Source: Mermis nigrescens
Taxonomy: Eukaryota; Nematoda; Enoplea; Mermithida; Mermithidae
DNA: 64,000 nucleotides
NCBI GenBank assembly: GCA_036768485.1
Contig: JAVLUZ010000172.1
Location: 62,001 to 126,000 of the forward strand
Reading direction: 5' to 3'
Of this stretch, positions 33,901-46,275 are shown one piece after another. Numbering within the stretch: the first letter of the stretch is position 1; each line of letters starts with the position of its first letter. A program made the position numbers and the translations under genes. The notes under the pieces were generated by a model. It saw only the letters and a list, made by a program, of their open reading frames with translations. It was not told the DNA's origin and did no database searches.

Positions 33901-34880
33901 GTGGCTACGCTTGGTTCGAAACCGTTGAAATACTGCGTCGATTATTTCAATCGTTACACAAAACGTTATCAATCAAGAAATGATTTTTACGGAAATTCCC
34001 AAGTTTTATTAATCATCTGTCGATCAAAAACAGTCATCTGTGTGCAGTGGAAATGTTTTTTTTGTACCTGCTCTTAGTCCTACTGTATTCTCGTGCAAAT
34101 TAGAATTGGATATTCTCTCTGGTCTACGACGTTTTGGCGCCGCCGTTTTGCCGCCAGCAATTTATAAATCGTTCTAATTATATCGATTTTGAAGTAATTT
34201 TAAAATAAATTATATATACAGGAAGCAGGTTTTACAAGCTATTGAATAGCATATTGTTCTTTTCGATTTGATGAGTATTCATTTGTGTACGACTGAAAAA
34301 CTGAAAAAAAATGTAGTGAATTTTTAGATGCATTTATTTATCTCACTAAATTGAGAGATATTCTAAAAGTAATTTTTCAGAATTTGTATTATACTTTAAT
34401 AATAAATAAAATATAAAAAAATTATAATATTACAGAGAGTATGGCGCCAAAACGTCCCATTCCGATTCCCCCTAGAACTAATGCTTTTACGAGAATATAG
34501 AACCATGTTATTTACATTAATTGGGAAGTGCAGAAAACGTGTTTAATACTGTAATTGCCTAAATACATGTACAAAATTAGGCTAGTATATCATAATTCTT
34601 AATTTGAATTTGCATAAATTGGTCAAGTGACCTGATGCGCGCTGAAACATATGTTACCAAGGGCAAATATGCAAGTAGAACATACTCGTATATTAGGTTC
34701 TATTCTCAAACAGGTAGGTACCTACTTATCTATTTTTACACGTCGTATTGTGACATCGACGTCGTTAACTGTAGTGCCTAATATTCTTTGACGCAATACA
34801 AATTAATTCTAAGCTGGAATATTTTCTATCCAATTGCATTTATGTACGCCAAAGGCGATTCACGCGCGAATTCCTTTATT
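31000..34880. other. No gene recognised
   Basis: Only short ORFs without motifs. 32375-32415 has a short G/C-rich piece resembling the interior of repeat R2. Confidence 0.5.
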
Positions 34881-34894
34881 ACTCGCATCACGAA

Positions 34895-35155
34895 TGCTGC
34901 ATACGTGGGCAGCACCAAAATTCTAAGGAGGGACAAGGTTTTTCAAAGATCAAAAAATGGTCTTGGAAATGATGGTATGGCGAAAAAGACAATTTTTCAA
35001 CGTTTCTCATCGAGGACTATCCATTGGCATCAAAGAATTGGGAAAAAATTTTCAAAAATTGAATTCTGTAGGGAGTATTTTGGTTTTAGGGAGGGGGGGT
35101 ATTTGGACTTCTGGAGAAGTGCATACCCCCAAAGCCCACGCCCACTTGTGCTTAG
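34895..35155 (-). repeat. R1 repeat, inverted copy
   Basis: CATACGTGGGCAGCACCAAA at the left and CCCACGCCCACTTGTG at the right, with TTTCTCATCGAGGACTATCC in the middle: the reverse of the 3.75 and 40.1 kb copies. Confidence 0.8.
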
Positions 35156-35169
35156 ATGAAACATTAATC

Positions 35170-35356
35170 AGTGGCGGATCCAGGATTTTCCTTAGGGGGC
35201 GGCATGCCTAAGGAAGGGCAGAACCCTGACTTGGGCGGAAAAATTAGCCGTTTAAACCCGAAAATCGCTAAAAATCGCTCAAAAATACTTAATTTTGTGC
35301 ACTATTTTGGACCGATGGGGGGGGGGCGGCCCCCCGCCTTCCCCACTAAATCCGCC
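35170..35356. mobile_element. R2 MITE, about 185 bp
   Basis: Ends GTGGCGGATCCAGG and CTAAATCCGCC are inverted. The interior, with GGGCAGAACCCTGACTTGGG, is nearly the same at 56946-57126. Too short to code. Confidence 0.75.
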
Positions 35357-37200
35357 AATACCATAGATATATATTAAGAGATATTTTCATAAATTCTGTT
35401 CTTCCCAGACACTTTTGTGAGGAGGCGATAATTGATTTTTGTCAATAGACTCCTCGTTGCCAAAAATTTAATGACTAGCGTAAAAATAGTGTCATTGAGG
35501 GATTCAGGGTGCCTAATCCTTTTTTTAATCTAATGCATTTGCTCAAAAAGAGTTTGACTTTTATAATTGCGTCTTAAATGAGTCGTTGAAACTAAACTTT
35601 TTCAAACTCGTAGCATGTAGATGAGTACAACATCCGACCGAAACTCCGAATTAGCCCTTTTAGAGGGAAAAAACTACGTAAATTCTTGAATTTTCTTATT
35701 TCCTACAAAGATCTCCCTATTCTCAAAATTTCGTCGTCGCTTCCAAAAGATTTATTTCTGGAATCCATTTCTAAGAAAATCGGATCTAATCGTTGAAAAT
35801 GTTTTAGTCGGTCAGTAAAATTGAGTACACTCAAGTTAAAGAAAAACATATAAATACTAAAATATCTTTAAAAATTATATTAATCCTCAGCTCCAGGTCA
35901 ATTTCGAGCACTTTCGCAGAAATTTTTCGTTTTCGTCCTTTATTTCGGTTTATTTTCCACAAAATTTTTTATATTCTCCCATTCTATGTGTCTAGACCGC
36001 ACATGGGCAGAAGCTAAATTCTATGTGTCTAGACCGTACATGAGCAGAAGCCAAATTCTGGGGGTCAAAGCCGGTAAAAATCCTAAGAAACATGCCGAAA
36101 ATTTAATTCTTAGGCTTAATCGGTTTTGCCAGGGAGAAGGGGGTTCAAATTGTGAAGGAGTCGGGCGTAAACCACTGTTTTTTTATTTTCTTCTAGGTCC
36201 GATTGCACATGTTCAAAGACACTATCCAAAAGTCTTGGTACATTTTAGCGTGGTAAATGCTAGGCATTATAATATGGTACAGTATGCGTTCTGTTCACTA
36301 TGTGAATACATATTTTTTTACCTGCGTCCGTGTAATGTGAGAACTTAAGGCTGTCTAAGTAAACAAATCGTTATCAACACGGCGCAAAGCATCGGATAGT
36401 TCTGGTATTTTTACACTTCCTTGCAGATTTTCTGCGTTTTTAATGATAGAGAGTTCAGAACGCCGAATTTGAGCGAGCGCCAAAAAACTTGTTTTAAGTG
36501 CCTAGACAACAGAAGTTTCTAATGTCAAACAAAGTTGCCAAAGTGGTTCAAAAGTATTTTCTCATCTTTAAACATTGAAATAAAGTTAAGACTAAACAAG
36601 ACAACAATATCTTGAATCACTAAACTAGTATGAAATTTGAAAGCTCAAAAATATTTCGGTTGATTTAAACTTTTAAACTCAATGCTGGAGCTTTGCATAG
36701 AGAATTTACACAGTTGTAACTTATTATGACGCAAAGCGTAAACATTTTATAAAATTTCTGACATTTTTTACTGTTTTCAATCTTGAAAAATTTTTGCACA
36801 TGTGCAAAGACGGTCCCAAAAAGTCTTTGTTCATCTGACAAAATCTTTGCCAAATACAAAAAATAAAGCGTGGCGTAAGCCCGCACCAACCCCCACGCTC
36901 AAGTGTGGTCTACAAGACCCTAAGCAACCCCCTTACGTTTTATGTGCATATCTGACGAAAAGCGACCATCTTCATAAATGGACAACAATTTTTCAATTTA
37001 ATTTTTAATTTCATATTTTCAATTTCAATTTTTTCGGTTAAATTTTTTTACAATTTTAATTTTTTCGATTTTGATCCTTAACAATATTTTGATTTTTCAA
37101 TTCTCATGGCGAAGGATCGAATTTATTTGCCCCATTCACGTCTATTCATGGCATTGATCCAATAAGGTTATCGGTTATTATTACCTGCAATATGATGATC
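35357..37200. other. No gene recognised
   Basis: Short chance ORFs. The last 15 bases before 37234 (TTTACTATTTTTTCAG ending at 37233) form a good splice acceptor for the gene below. Confidence 0.5.
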
Positions 37201-37242
37201 ATGTCATGAGATATGTTTTTACTATTTTTTCAGCCAAAAAGG

Positions 37243-38127
37243 ATGAACAACACCACCGGTCGTTTGACCAAAAACCAGCTCACAGTCTGTTGCGTATACA
37301 TTGCTATTAATGGGGTAATTTTCTTATTTTACGCCTTTATTCTGCTGCTATTCGTTAGAAACAGTAAACACTTTGCGAACATTTATTACACTTCCGTCAA
37401 CGCAATTGGCGCACTCGATTCAGCCCTACTGTTCGTGTCAGTCGCCGTCCTGCTCTTTGAACTCGATATCATAGTTTCGAGCGTATTCTACGACGAATTA
37501 GTTGTTTCATTCGCCAATTTCGTCATAATCGCCGTATTATTGTTACACACGCTAGTCGCCTACAACAGATTTTACGCTGTGATTTATTTCCAAAAATGCA
37601 AAACGATTTTCACGGCCGGTTTAGCCGAAAAATTGATCATCGCTAGTCTAATCATTTCCGTTTTGATTGTTTTCACAGATTACGCGGTCGATGCGGTGGC
37701 GTTCACCACGGCTACCAAATACACCGAATGTGTCCAAGCCTATGCTTACGCCATTTTGGCGTCTCTGTCCTTCCTCATCATGGGATCACTGTACGTCGTT
37801 TCTTGCTGCGTTACGGTACGCCGGCGCCGGGGCTCAACCGTTAGTCGGGGTACTACTCCCGAAAGGGAAGTGAAATTGCTGATTCAAGCCACCTTGATCA
37901 CCGGTCTGACGTTCTTGATCGTAGTGTCGGGCCTGATCGACTACTTTTATCAGACCGAGTCATTTTCGATGTACATGGTGTCGCTTGTACTGTTGTTAGT
38001 ATATGTCGCTTGTGCCCCATTGAATTACTTGGCCACCGATCGAAACTTGAGACAGTACTTTTATCGATTCTTGAAGCAAGCGAATCCGTTAAAGAAGATG
38101 CGTTCCTCTGTAGAACCCATAGTTTGA
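37243..38127 (+). CDS. Seven-transmembrane receptor (orphan, nematode chemoreceptor-like)
   Basis: A 294-residue uninterrupted membrane protein. The start at 37243 (MNNTTG) is preferred to the frame start at 37213 because a splice acceptor, TTTTTTCAG, lies between them and because NNT gives an N-terminal glycosylation site. Seven hydrophobic segments lie at about 12-38, 46-70, 84-108, 126-150, 165-190, 213-236 and 244-266. AYNRFYAVIYF after helix 3 stands where DRY lies in rhodopsin-like receptors, and helix 7 ends APLNYLATDRNLR, an NPxxY-like tail. The YNRF box recalls nematode Srx/Srsx families; this is inference. Basic loop RRRRG precedes helix 6. GC content is higher than its surroundings, as expected for coding DNA. 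AATAAA follows 139 bp after the stop. Confidence 0.82.
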   Translation: MNNTTGRLTKNQLTVCCVYIAINGVIFLFYAFILLLFVRNSKHFANIYYTSVNAIGALDSALLFVSVAVLLFELDIIVSSVFYDELVVSFANFVIIAVLLLHTLVAYNRFYAVIYFQKCKTIFTAGLAEKLIIASLIISVLIVFTDYAVDAVAFTTATKYTECVQAYAYAILASLSFLIMGSLYVVSCCVTVRRRRGSTVSRGTTPEREVKLLIQATLITGLTFLIVVSGLIDYFYQTESFSMYMVSLVLLLVYVACAPLNYLATDRNLRQYFYRFLKQANPLKKMRSSVEPIV

Positions 38128-38265
38128 ACAAATTATAAATCATCTCGTTTGCTATGGCATATGTGCACACCCGAAAGTATCAATCTTACTTGACAATGAG
38201 CTTGGCCATGAAATTTTTTTAAATGTAAACAATATTAACGTAAAAGAGTGAGTTATTATTACACA

Positions 38266-38271
38266 AATAAA
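38266..38271 (+). terminator. Poly(A) signal of the 7TM gene
   Basis: AATAAA in AT-rich sequence 139 bp after the stop codon. Confidence 0.5.
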
Positions 38272-38399
38272 ATACAACAAAATAATGTATTAAGCCTTTA
38301 TTAAGGGCCGTGACGCCCAGAAAACCGGACGCAACTTCAATGGCTCGCCACAGCCAAAATATAGTAGCAAGTGGCGTGATCCTGCAAACCAGATACCTC

Positions 38400-38880
38400 A
38401 TGGGCATACATAGGCAGTACTGAAATTCTGGGGCTCAGTATAGGGTAAATCGCCAAAAATGATACTAAACATAGAATTCTGGGTGTCTACAGTAATCTGC
38501 GGGGGTTTTCAACTTCTGGGGGCACAAACCTCCCACGCCCATGTGTGTTTATGGGTCTTTGAACTTAAATCCTTATACACTTTCGCCACAGATAGGTACC
38601 CAGGATGCCCGCCTAGTTTACAGGGCAAGAAGTCTCGATCACAGGTGAGCAGCACCAAAATTATAGGGGTGTAAGGTTTTTCAAAGGCCAAAAAATGGTT
38701 TTAAAAATTGTGGTATGTCAAAAAAACACCATTATTGTCATCAAAAAAATTGCGAACAAACGAACAAAAACAAAATAATTTAAAAAATTGAATTCTAATG
38801 GGGTATGTTGGCTTCTGGGGGAAAGAAATCGGCCTTCTGGGGTTGCATACCCAATACTCCCTCTTTCACACCCACATGCG
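38400..38880 (-). repeat. R1 repeat, two partial copies
   Basis: 38405-38550 ends CCCACGCCCATGTGTG. 38645-38880 runs from AGCAGCACCAAAATTATAGG to CACCCACATGCG. Both in the same direction as the 34.9-kb copy. Confidence 0.65.
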
Positions 38881-40090
38881 CTTTCAAGTCAGAAAAGTAG
38901 TTTTTGTTCAAAAAAAGATTTTGATTGGATGTTGCAACAAATTATGATATACCTACCTGTTTGTAGAGAATTTGATTCGGAGTTCACTGAGCCCTTTTTC
39001 AAATTACAATACTGATCCAAAATCATTTTATATATCAAAAACAAAAATTCCCTAAAGTTTGAAACGACGAATGACTTTCAAGCAATCAATAATCTGTTTG
39101 GCCATTATTCGCGTCTCTAGTCGGAAACGTCCTGACATAAAGAAAAAGGTTTTCGAACAGTTTAGTATTGAATTCTTATTTGGCCAGAACCATATCCAAA
39201 TCTTTTCTTAGTGTTCCCTTCGAGCAACGCCCGGTACCTTCCTCCAAATGCATCAAATGCTCTAATCGGTTTTTAACGATTTTGCCTAGATTTTCCATGA
39301 ATTCAAGTCTAGGCTATTCGACTTGTCTCAATTCCGCCTGATAAAATGAGGTCACACGAACTCGATTAATACGGAGAGAAATTTTCGAATTTAAACTTAT
39401 TTTTAAGTTCATATTTCAAATATTACCATAATTTTCTGAAGAGTTTTATTTTGACTTGTGTGCATATAGAAATTTAAACTGTAAATTGCGAATGTAAACT
39501 ATCTGACGCAGAACCGAATTTTCTACAACAAAATATATTGCAATTTGTTGAAGCATTTGTTCATTTGACTGCAAGGTAATGTCAATGCTAATCATTATGC
39601 AACATTACTAACTTTCTAAAATGATACCATGAGCATTTTTAGGCGCTTTGTGTTGATTTTTGCACTAATCTTGCGAATTTTTCATTGAAAACTTCAAAAA
39701 ATTAAATAAATTTTTAAGTTTTATCGCATAATGATTCTGCTTCATAAAAGACGGCAAAAAGCGCTAATTAATGCAATGGACAGATTTTTCGGCTGATTTT
39801 TGAAACTATCAGGAAAATTTGAGATTTTACCGCCCTGACAGAAAATCCAGGATTCGCTACTAAACACTATTGATTGCCTATTGCTAAAAAACACATACGT
39901 AACTGATTTGATAAAATTAAAAAAAATAATTAAATGAAGTGCACACATTCTCATTGACTACTTATGCAAAGCCCTTAAATCTAAATTTTAAAGTCGCAAA
40001 ACCAACAGAAGCGCTCAAAGCAGCGATACTTATTCTTTGAGAGACATGCGATCGGTCAGCAGTATCAACACCAATAGGCGTGAGGGACGT
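38881..40090. other. No gene recognised
   Basis: AT-rich, short ORFs only. Confidence 0.5.
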
Positions 40091-40094
40091 TTGG

Positions 40095-40560
40095 GGGTGA
40101 CACTCACACCTGGGCGTGAGGGGTTTGGGGAGTATGCATCCCCCCAGAAACCAAAATACCCCCCAGAAATCAAAATACCCCCCCCAGAATTCAATTTTTG
40201 AAAATTTTTTTTCTCGTTTTTTTCGCAATTTTTTGATGCCAATGGATAGTGCTTGATGAGAAACGTCGAAAAATGATGTTTTTATTGCCCTACCACCATT
40301 TTTAAGGCCATTTTTTGACTTTCAAAAAATCTTGCACCCCTCCCAGAATTTTTTTGCTGCCCACGTATGGTGACACTCCCTCATGGGCGTGGGGGTAGGA
40401 GCGGTTGCGGAGGTCTGTACCCCTTTTCCCCAGAAGTTGAAACCCTCAGATTTTTGCAGATCTCCCAGAATTCTATTTTTAGTGAGATTTTTGTTAATTT
40501 ACCCATCCTGACCCCCAAGAAATTTCTTGCTGCCCACGTATGGTTACACTCCACTTTCTC
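40095..40560 (+). repeat. R1 repeat, one full and one partial copy
   Basis: 40105-40370 runs from CACCTGGGCGTGAGGGGTTT through TGCTTGATGAGAAACGTCGA to GCTGCCCACGTATG. A diverged partial copy follows to GCTGCCCACGTATGG at about 40545. Confidence 0.78.
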
Positions 40561-40639
40561 CCGAAAATCTGGCTGTATCCCCAGATTTAAATGTTTGGCA
40601 TGTTTTTTTCGGCAGCTGCTGTCCATGTGTGACTAACAT

Positions 40640-43580
40640 CCTATTATTTCGAGAGTCTGGTAGGCTGAAAGTTGCCACGCCATTTTTATATAAATTGAAG
40701 AATTTGGTATATTTATACTCGTAACTTTCGATAAATTGATACTTATAATAAAAGAAGAACAGTAAACAATCTTCATTTATTGGGCTTTCTGAAATACTAA
40801 CGCAAAGTATATGATATTGTGCACCTGCAGTATAACTGCAGTCCAGAACAAGTACACCTCTTCATCATCGATTAATGCAGTTCAGTGAAATGGCTATTTA
40901 AAGATTAACGCAGGAACCACTTAAGTATTTTCGATAAAATAAAATGTTTAAGATAGATAATTTTCAAAGTGAAACCATTTTGCCAAAAAAGTTAAGTAGC
41001 ACCATAGTTAGTTATTTTTGCGTTCTGAATTTCACCCCTTTTTGTTTTTTCCTGCTTTCAAGTAGTCCGCCCTGCAAATTCAATTTAATTTTTTTCCAAT
41101 ACGGCTGCCCCATAAGGTAAGCCTTTTATGGCTCTGCATTTCATATGATTCAATGTTGAAGTACATTTTAGAAAGCTCCAGAAAAGTTCTTTCAAATGAT
41201 TACCTATTTGCCTGATTTAGTGAAGAATTCGCGTTTTTCAATGTGGTCGCCATGGAGACCGCCGTGGTGGAAACTAGCTGAGCTGCCCGGCGTTACCCGG
41301 GCTTAACTTAGGCCTGATAGCTATATGGAATTTAGATGTCTCCTGTATTTTTTATTTTTTGGGACTGTTTATGTTTTTGGGATATTTCTAAAAACAATTG
41401 TTGGTAAAAACCATATTTTGTTTTTTGGATTTTTTAAAATGTTCTTTTGTCAACCATTTTTTTATTAAATCCGTATTTTTGACGTTACAGAATTGTTTTG
41501 AAAATTCTTTAGCTAAAATCATATTTTTGCTGTTTTGGGATGTTCTGAAAATTTTTCTGGTCAAACCCATATTTTTGATGTTTTGAGATGTTTTGGAAAA
41601 TCTTTTTGGTCAAACCATATTTTCGATGTTTTAAAAATTATTACTCTGTTGTAGCAAAGGATGTCATATATCACGTGATATCTTATATCACTCATAGGGT
41701 ATTTCCTATCTTATATCACTGCATGTTATAGCACAGACTGGGTATCTTTGTACCGTATAGCATTGCCAATTTTGTAGCATTATGTAGGCTATATTACGTC
41801 CGATCCTATGTTAAAACGCACGCAGCGGCAAAAGTACCATAAGCCGAAAATAGTGTAAACTGAATTTATTCCGATATTCGAAATTTGGCGAAAAATCGAC
41901 CATTACCCGAAATCGGTCATGCTTAAGCTAAGGAACGCCACCCGCTCCACCCCTGTACAGGGTGCATGGGAGGGGTTGGTGAAATTTAAATGTCGCTTCT
42001 ACACCCCCAGCCGGTAGGCTGAGCTCGGGCCAAGACGTCAGCCCACCAAGTGTTATGGGGACGGAGCCAACCCCGAACACACAAATACTCTTTCACAAAT
42101 ATATCCTAGATTGCTGTAATTTTGGACGTCCTCATCTATAATCTCTCAATGTTGCAAGGTATTTCAACAATTATTTCAGTAAAAAGCTGGAAAATATAAT
42201 GTTCTTTCTAATCAGCTAGGTCACATATTCTGAATCCTTTAGTTCTTTTGGGAAAGTTGAAAAACCTTCAAAATTACTCTTTGTCAAAGTTTAAGGGTCT
42301 AATCTTGAACCTGCTACGCTTTAGTGTGGCCAGTAGACACTCTATTAGACTAAATCAATTGAATCGATGCATATTTTTGCAAGAAGCAGATCAAATGGGC
42401 CAATCGTTCACTTCTGAGGAACTTAAAGAAAAAACACAAAAAATACTTCTTATAGTAGATTTTTTAGGACTTCAAGAGACCCCTATTCGCCCTGCAATGC
42501 CTACCGATCATTTGCAACATAAGCATCATAAATGAAGGTGTATGATGCTTTTAGCTGTAATGTTATGTGTGTTCATGTGCCTGAAATGGCGTGCTAAAAA
42601 TATAAAAATAAATTTTACAAAAAATCTCTTATCGCGACATGAAGAACGAAGATGTAGCAATCCCAAAGTAAATCACAATTCTTTTTACGACGTTGTCTGA
42701 CAAAATATTCCAGTTTGGATTCTCTCTGGTCCAACTTCTAGTAACAGCAGCATGATTGATATTTTTCACTCTTCGCAATATTCCTATGCAAAGGTTAATT
42801 ATACTGACCTAACATGCTTATGTAAAGCTGCGTTGTGGTTAAATAATTGAAGATATTATATTATATTTTTAATGGGGTAAAAAGAGCAAAACCAAGCGGG
42901 CAACCGAGCGAGAGCACAATTACATGACACGACACGAGAAACAACAACGTTATGAGCTTACTAAATGTAATATACGAGAAAAAAGGAATGTAGGCGTGGG
43001 CTTGCAGAAATCAGAAAGTCAAGGCGAATTTCGGTGTATATGAAGTTATTCATATGGGATTTAACTTACATAACCGCATTACACATGAATATTGAGAACT
43101 TGCGCTGGTTGCGTTCGAGGTAAAGATCTTCGGCGATCGTGATACGTCAATACGGGGAAACAGCAATGTTGGGAATTCCGAGATAAAAAACTTGTCGAGT
43201 TGAAACATAAAAATGATATCATGGGTTGATTTTGCACTATGACATAAAATATGAAATCTCTTATAGTTATAAAATAATTAAAAGAAGTATTAAGTAATAA
43301 TAGCTTATTTACACTTACAAATGAACAAAACGCTGGTGGAACAGTATCGATCTACGTTAATCGATGTGACTGAAATTCTAAGTCTTTGTTTGAATAGTTG
43401 TCTTTTGATGGGCCAAATTACACTCTTCGCGATTATCATATTTTCGACTAAAAAGCATTCTTTAATCAGGCCCGGCCCGTGCATCAGTGAGGCCTGAGGC
43501 GGGAACAAAAAATAGGGCCTTTTTACGAAAATTTCTCATGCAATTTTATAATGTACGTACATTCACTCATTTTTACTGTA
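40640..43580. other. No gene recognised
   Basis: The longest frame (42248-42535, plus, 95 residues) has no recognisable motif, no GC rise and no splice context, so I do not call it. 41380-41640 contains TTTTTGATGTTTTG-like short repeats. Confidence 0.45.
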
Positions 43581-43589
43581 TTTTATTTA

Positions 43590-44260
43590 CGTTTGTAAAT
43601 GTAGGGCGAACCTACATTCACCTCTTACCTAACCCGAATATTAAGCTTATGCGCACGTCCGAGGGTTTACGCCCTAGCTTGGGATCGCTAACCTCCTGGC
43701 TGACTTGGGGGTAAGTGACCCGGCCTGTTCAGGGTAGCCCGGCCCTCTAAGCGAGCACCTAGTAACACTTACTTACTTAACCCCTTGAGATTAAGTACCT
43801 AATTAAAGTAAGTTCCCCAAGAAACTTAGAGGGCTCAAAAAAATTATTATTTAATTTGTTTTGAAGCCGAATTCCGGTGCTTAAAAATGTTGGGGGTTCC
43901 TAAGGTAGTGTAGCACAAGGACAGAAATTCAGCAGCACGGATATTCAAACCGAGTCCGACATAGTTAATTAAATAATTAATTTTTCGCAATATTTTTGTA
44001 CAGAAAATTTATGAAGCAATGAAAAAAGCGACAGCATGGAGAATACATGCTGTCGACCGTCGTGTTACGCTAATATGTAAAACAAAACAAAGTATTTAAC
44101 ATGGGCGCAAAGCCCAGCAAAAGGCATAGGTAAAACTAATGCCATGTTTTTCACAGAGAAAACGAATGGTAAAAGAAAACGTAGGGGCGAAAATACGCGC
44201 ACCCACTATGTGCAAAAGAATACAACGATTTCTGCAGCCAAGCAGCTAGACAGCACGCAT
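43590..44260 (+). repeat. R5 repeat
   Basis: Shares with 56.06-56.8 kb and (inverted) 51.19-51.93 kb the blocks CTTACTTACTTAACCCCTT, GTAGCACAAGGACAGAAATT and a GACAGCATGGA..TACATGCTG hairpin. Confidence 0.8.
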
Positions 44261-44269
44261 GGAGGCCTA

Positions 44270-44545
44270 CCACACCTAAGCGTGGGGGTTGGGTTGGGGG
44301 GTATGCTCCCTCGAGAAACCCAAATACCCCCCAGAAATCAAAATACCCCCAGAATTCAATTTTTAAAAATTTTTTTCGTTTTGTTCGCAATTTTTTTGAT
44401 GCCAATTGATTGTGCTCAATGAGAAACGTCGAAAATGGTGTTTTTTAGCCATACAACCACTGTTAAGGTCATTTTTGACCTTTAAAAAATCCTGCAGCCC
44501 CCCACCCCCCCCCCCTTAGAATTTTCTTGCTGCCCACGCATGAGG
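44270..44545 (+). repeat. R1 repeat
   Basis: CACACCTAAGCGTGGGGGTT to GCTGCCCACGCATG with the GAGAAACGTCGAAAATGGTG core. Confidence 0.8.
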
Positions 44546-44599
44546 CCTACTCTACGTACGGCAAAAGAAAAGAACACGCTCAGCGCGGAAGCTGGCATG

Positions 44600-44780
44600 A
44601 GAGTAGTGTTGGCAGAGTTAACTCTAACTCAACCAAAAATAGGGTTAATCCATCACTTTTTCAATAGAGTAAACCCTATTTTGGGTGAGTTAGTGACCAT
44701 CGGGATTAACCCTAACTCTTTGAATTTCCAACTGAGAAAGGGTTAAAAAAGGGTGAGTAAGTTATTCATTCGTGCAGTTA
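44600..44780. repeat. GGGTTA/TAACCC-rich element piece
   Basis: Begins GTGTTGGCAGAGTTAACTCT and contains palindromic AGGGTTAA/TTAACCCT words, like each arm of the fold-back at 49.48-50.23 kb. Confidence 0.6.
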
Positions 44781-45339
44781 TAACTTACGATTTTTATTAC
44801 TGTTTTTTTCAAGTAAATAATTCCCGTCGTTGTCGTCTCCAGTGTTGCCGAGTTAGGAATTTTTTAGGGGGCATTGGGGGCACCTTGAAGCGACTGGGGG
44901 TTTTTTCGCGCCTATGTTTCACCGTTGTGTAGGGGTTTTAAAGCCATTTTTAGCCATTTTGAGGTTTTTTGTGACCGAAAATGGGGTTTTTTGACAAGAG
45001 CACTTGGCAACCCTGGTCGACTCATTGATCGAGCTGATGTGCGACCTGGCTGGTTGTCTTAACGCCTCTTCTCGCGTGGTGCTGTATACTTTCCTTTCCT
45101 TAATCACTCGTTTTTCCATCCAAGCTTTTTCAATATGCATGCTTTTGCCAATAGATTCCCACCATTGTGGTTATAATCACTCAGTATTCCTGTGCATGAC
45201 GCACACTTACCTTCCGTACATGAATTCAAATGACGCAACAACTTATCCGAGGGGCCATTATTATGTTTTTAATTACATCCTAGGTAGGCTAGCATGTACG
45301 AGTACATAGGTACACAGCAATGTCTGATTACTAACCATG

Positions 45340-46275
<936 letters not shown>

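Noticed and set aside
42248..42535. 95-residue plus-strand ORF
   Set aside because: No motif, no composition change, no splice or poly(A) context; likely chance.
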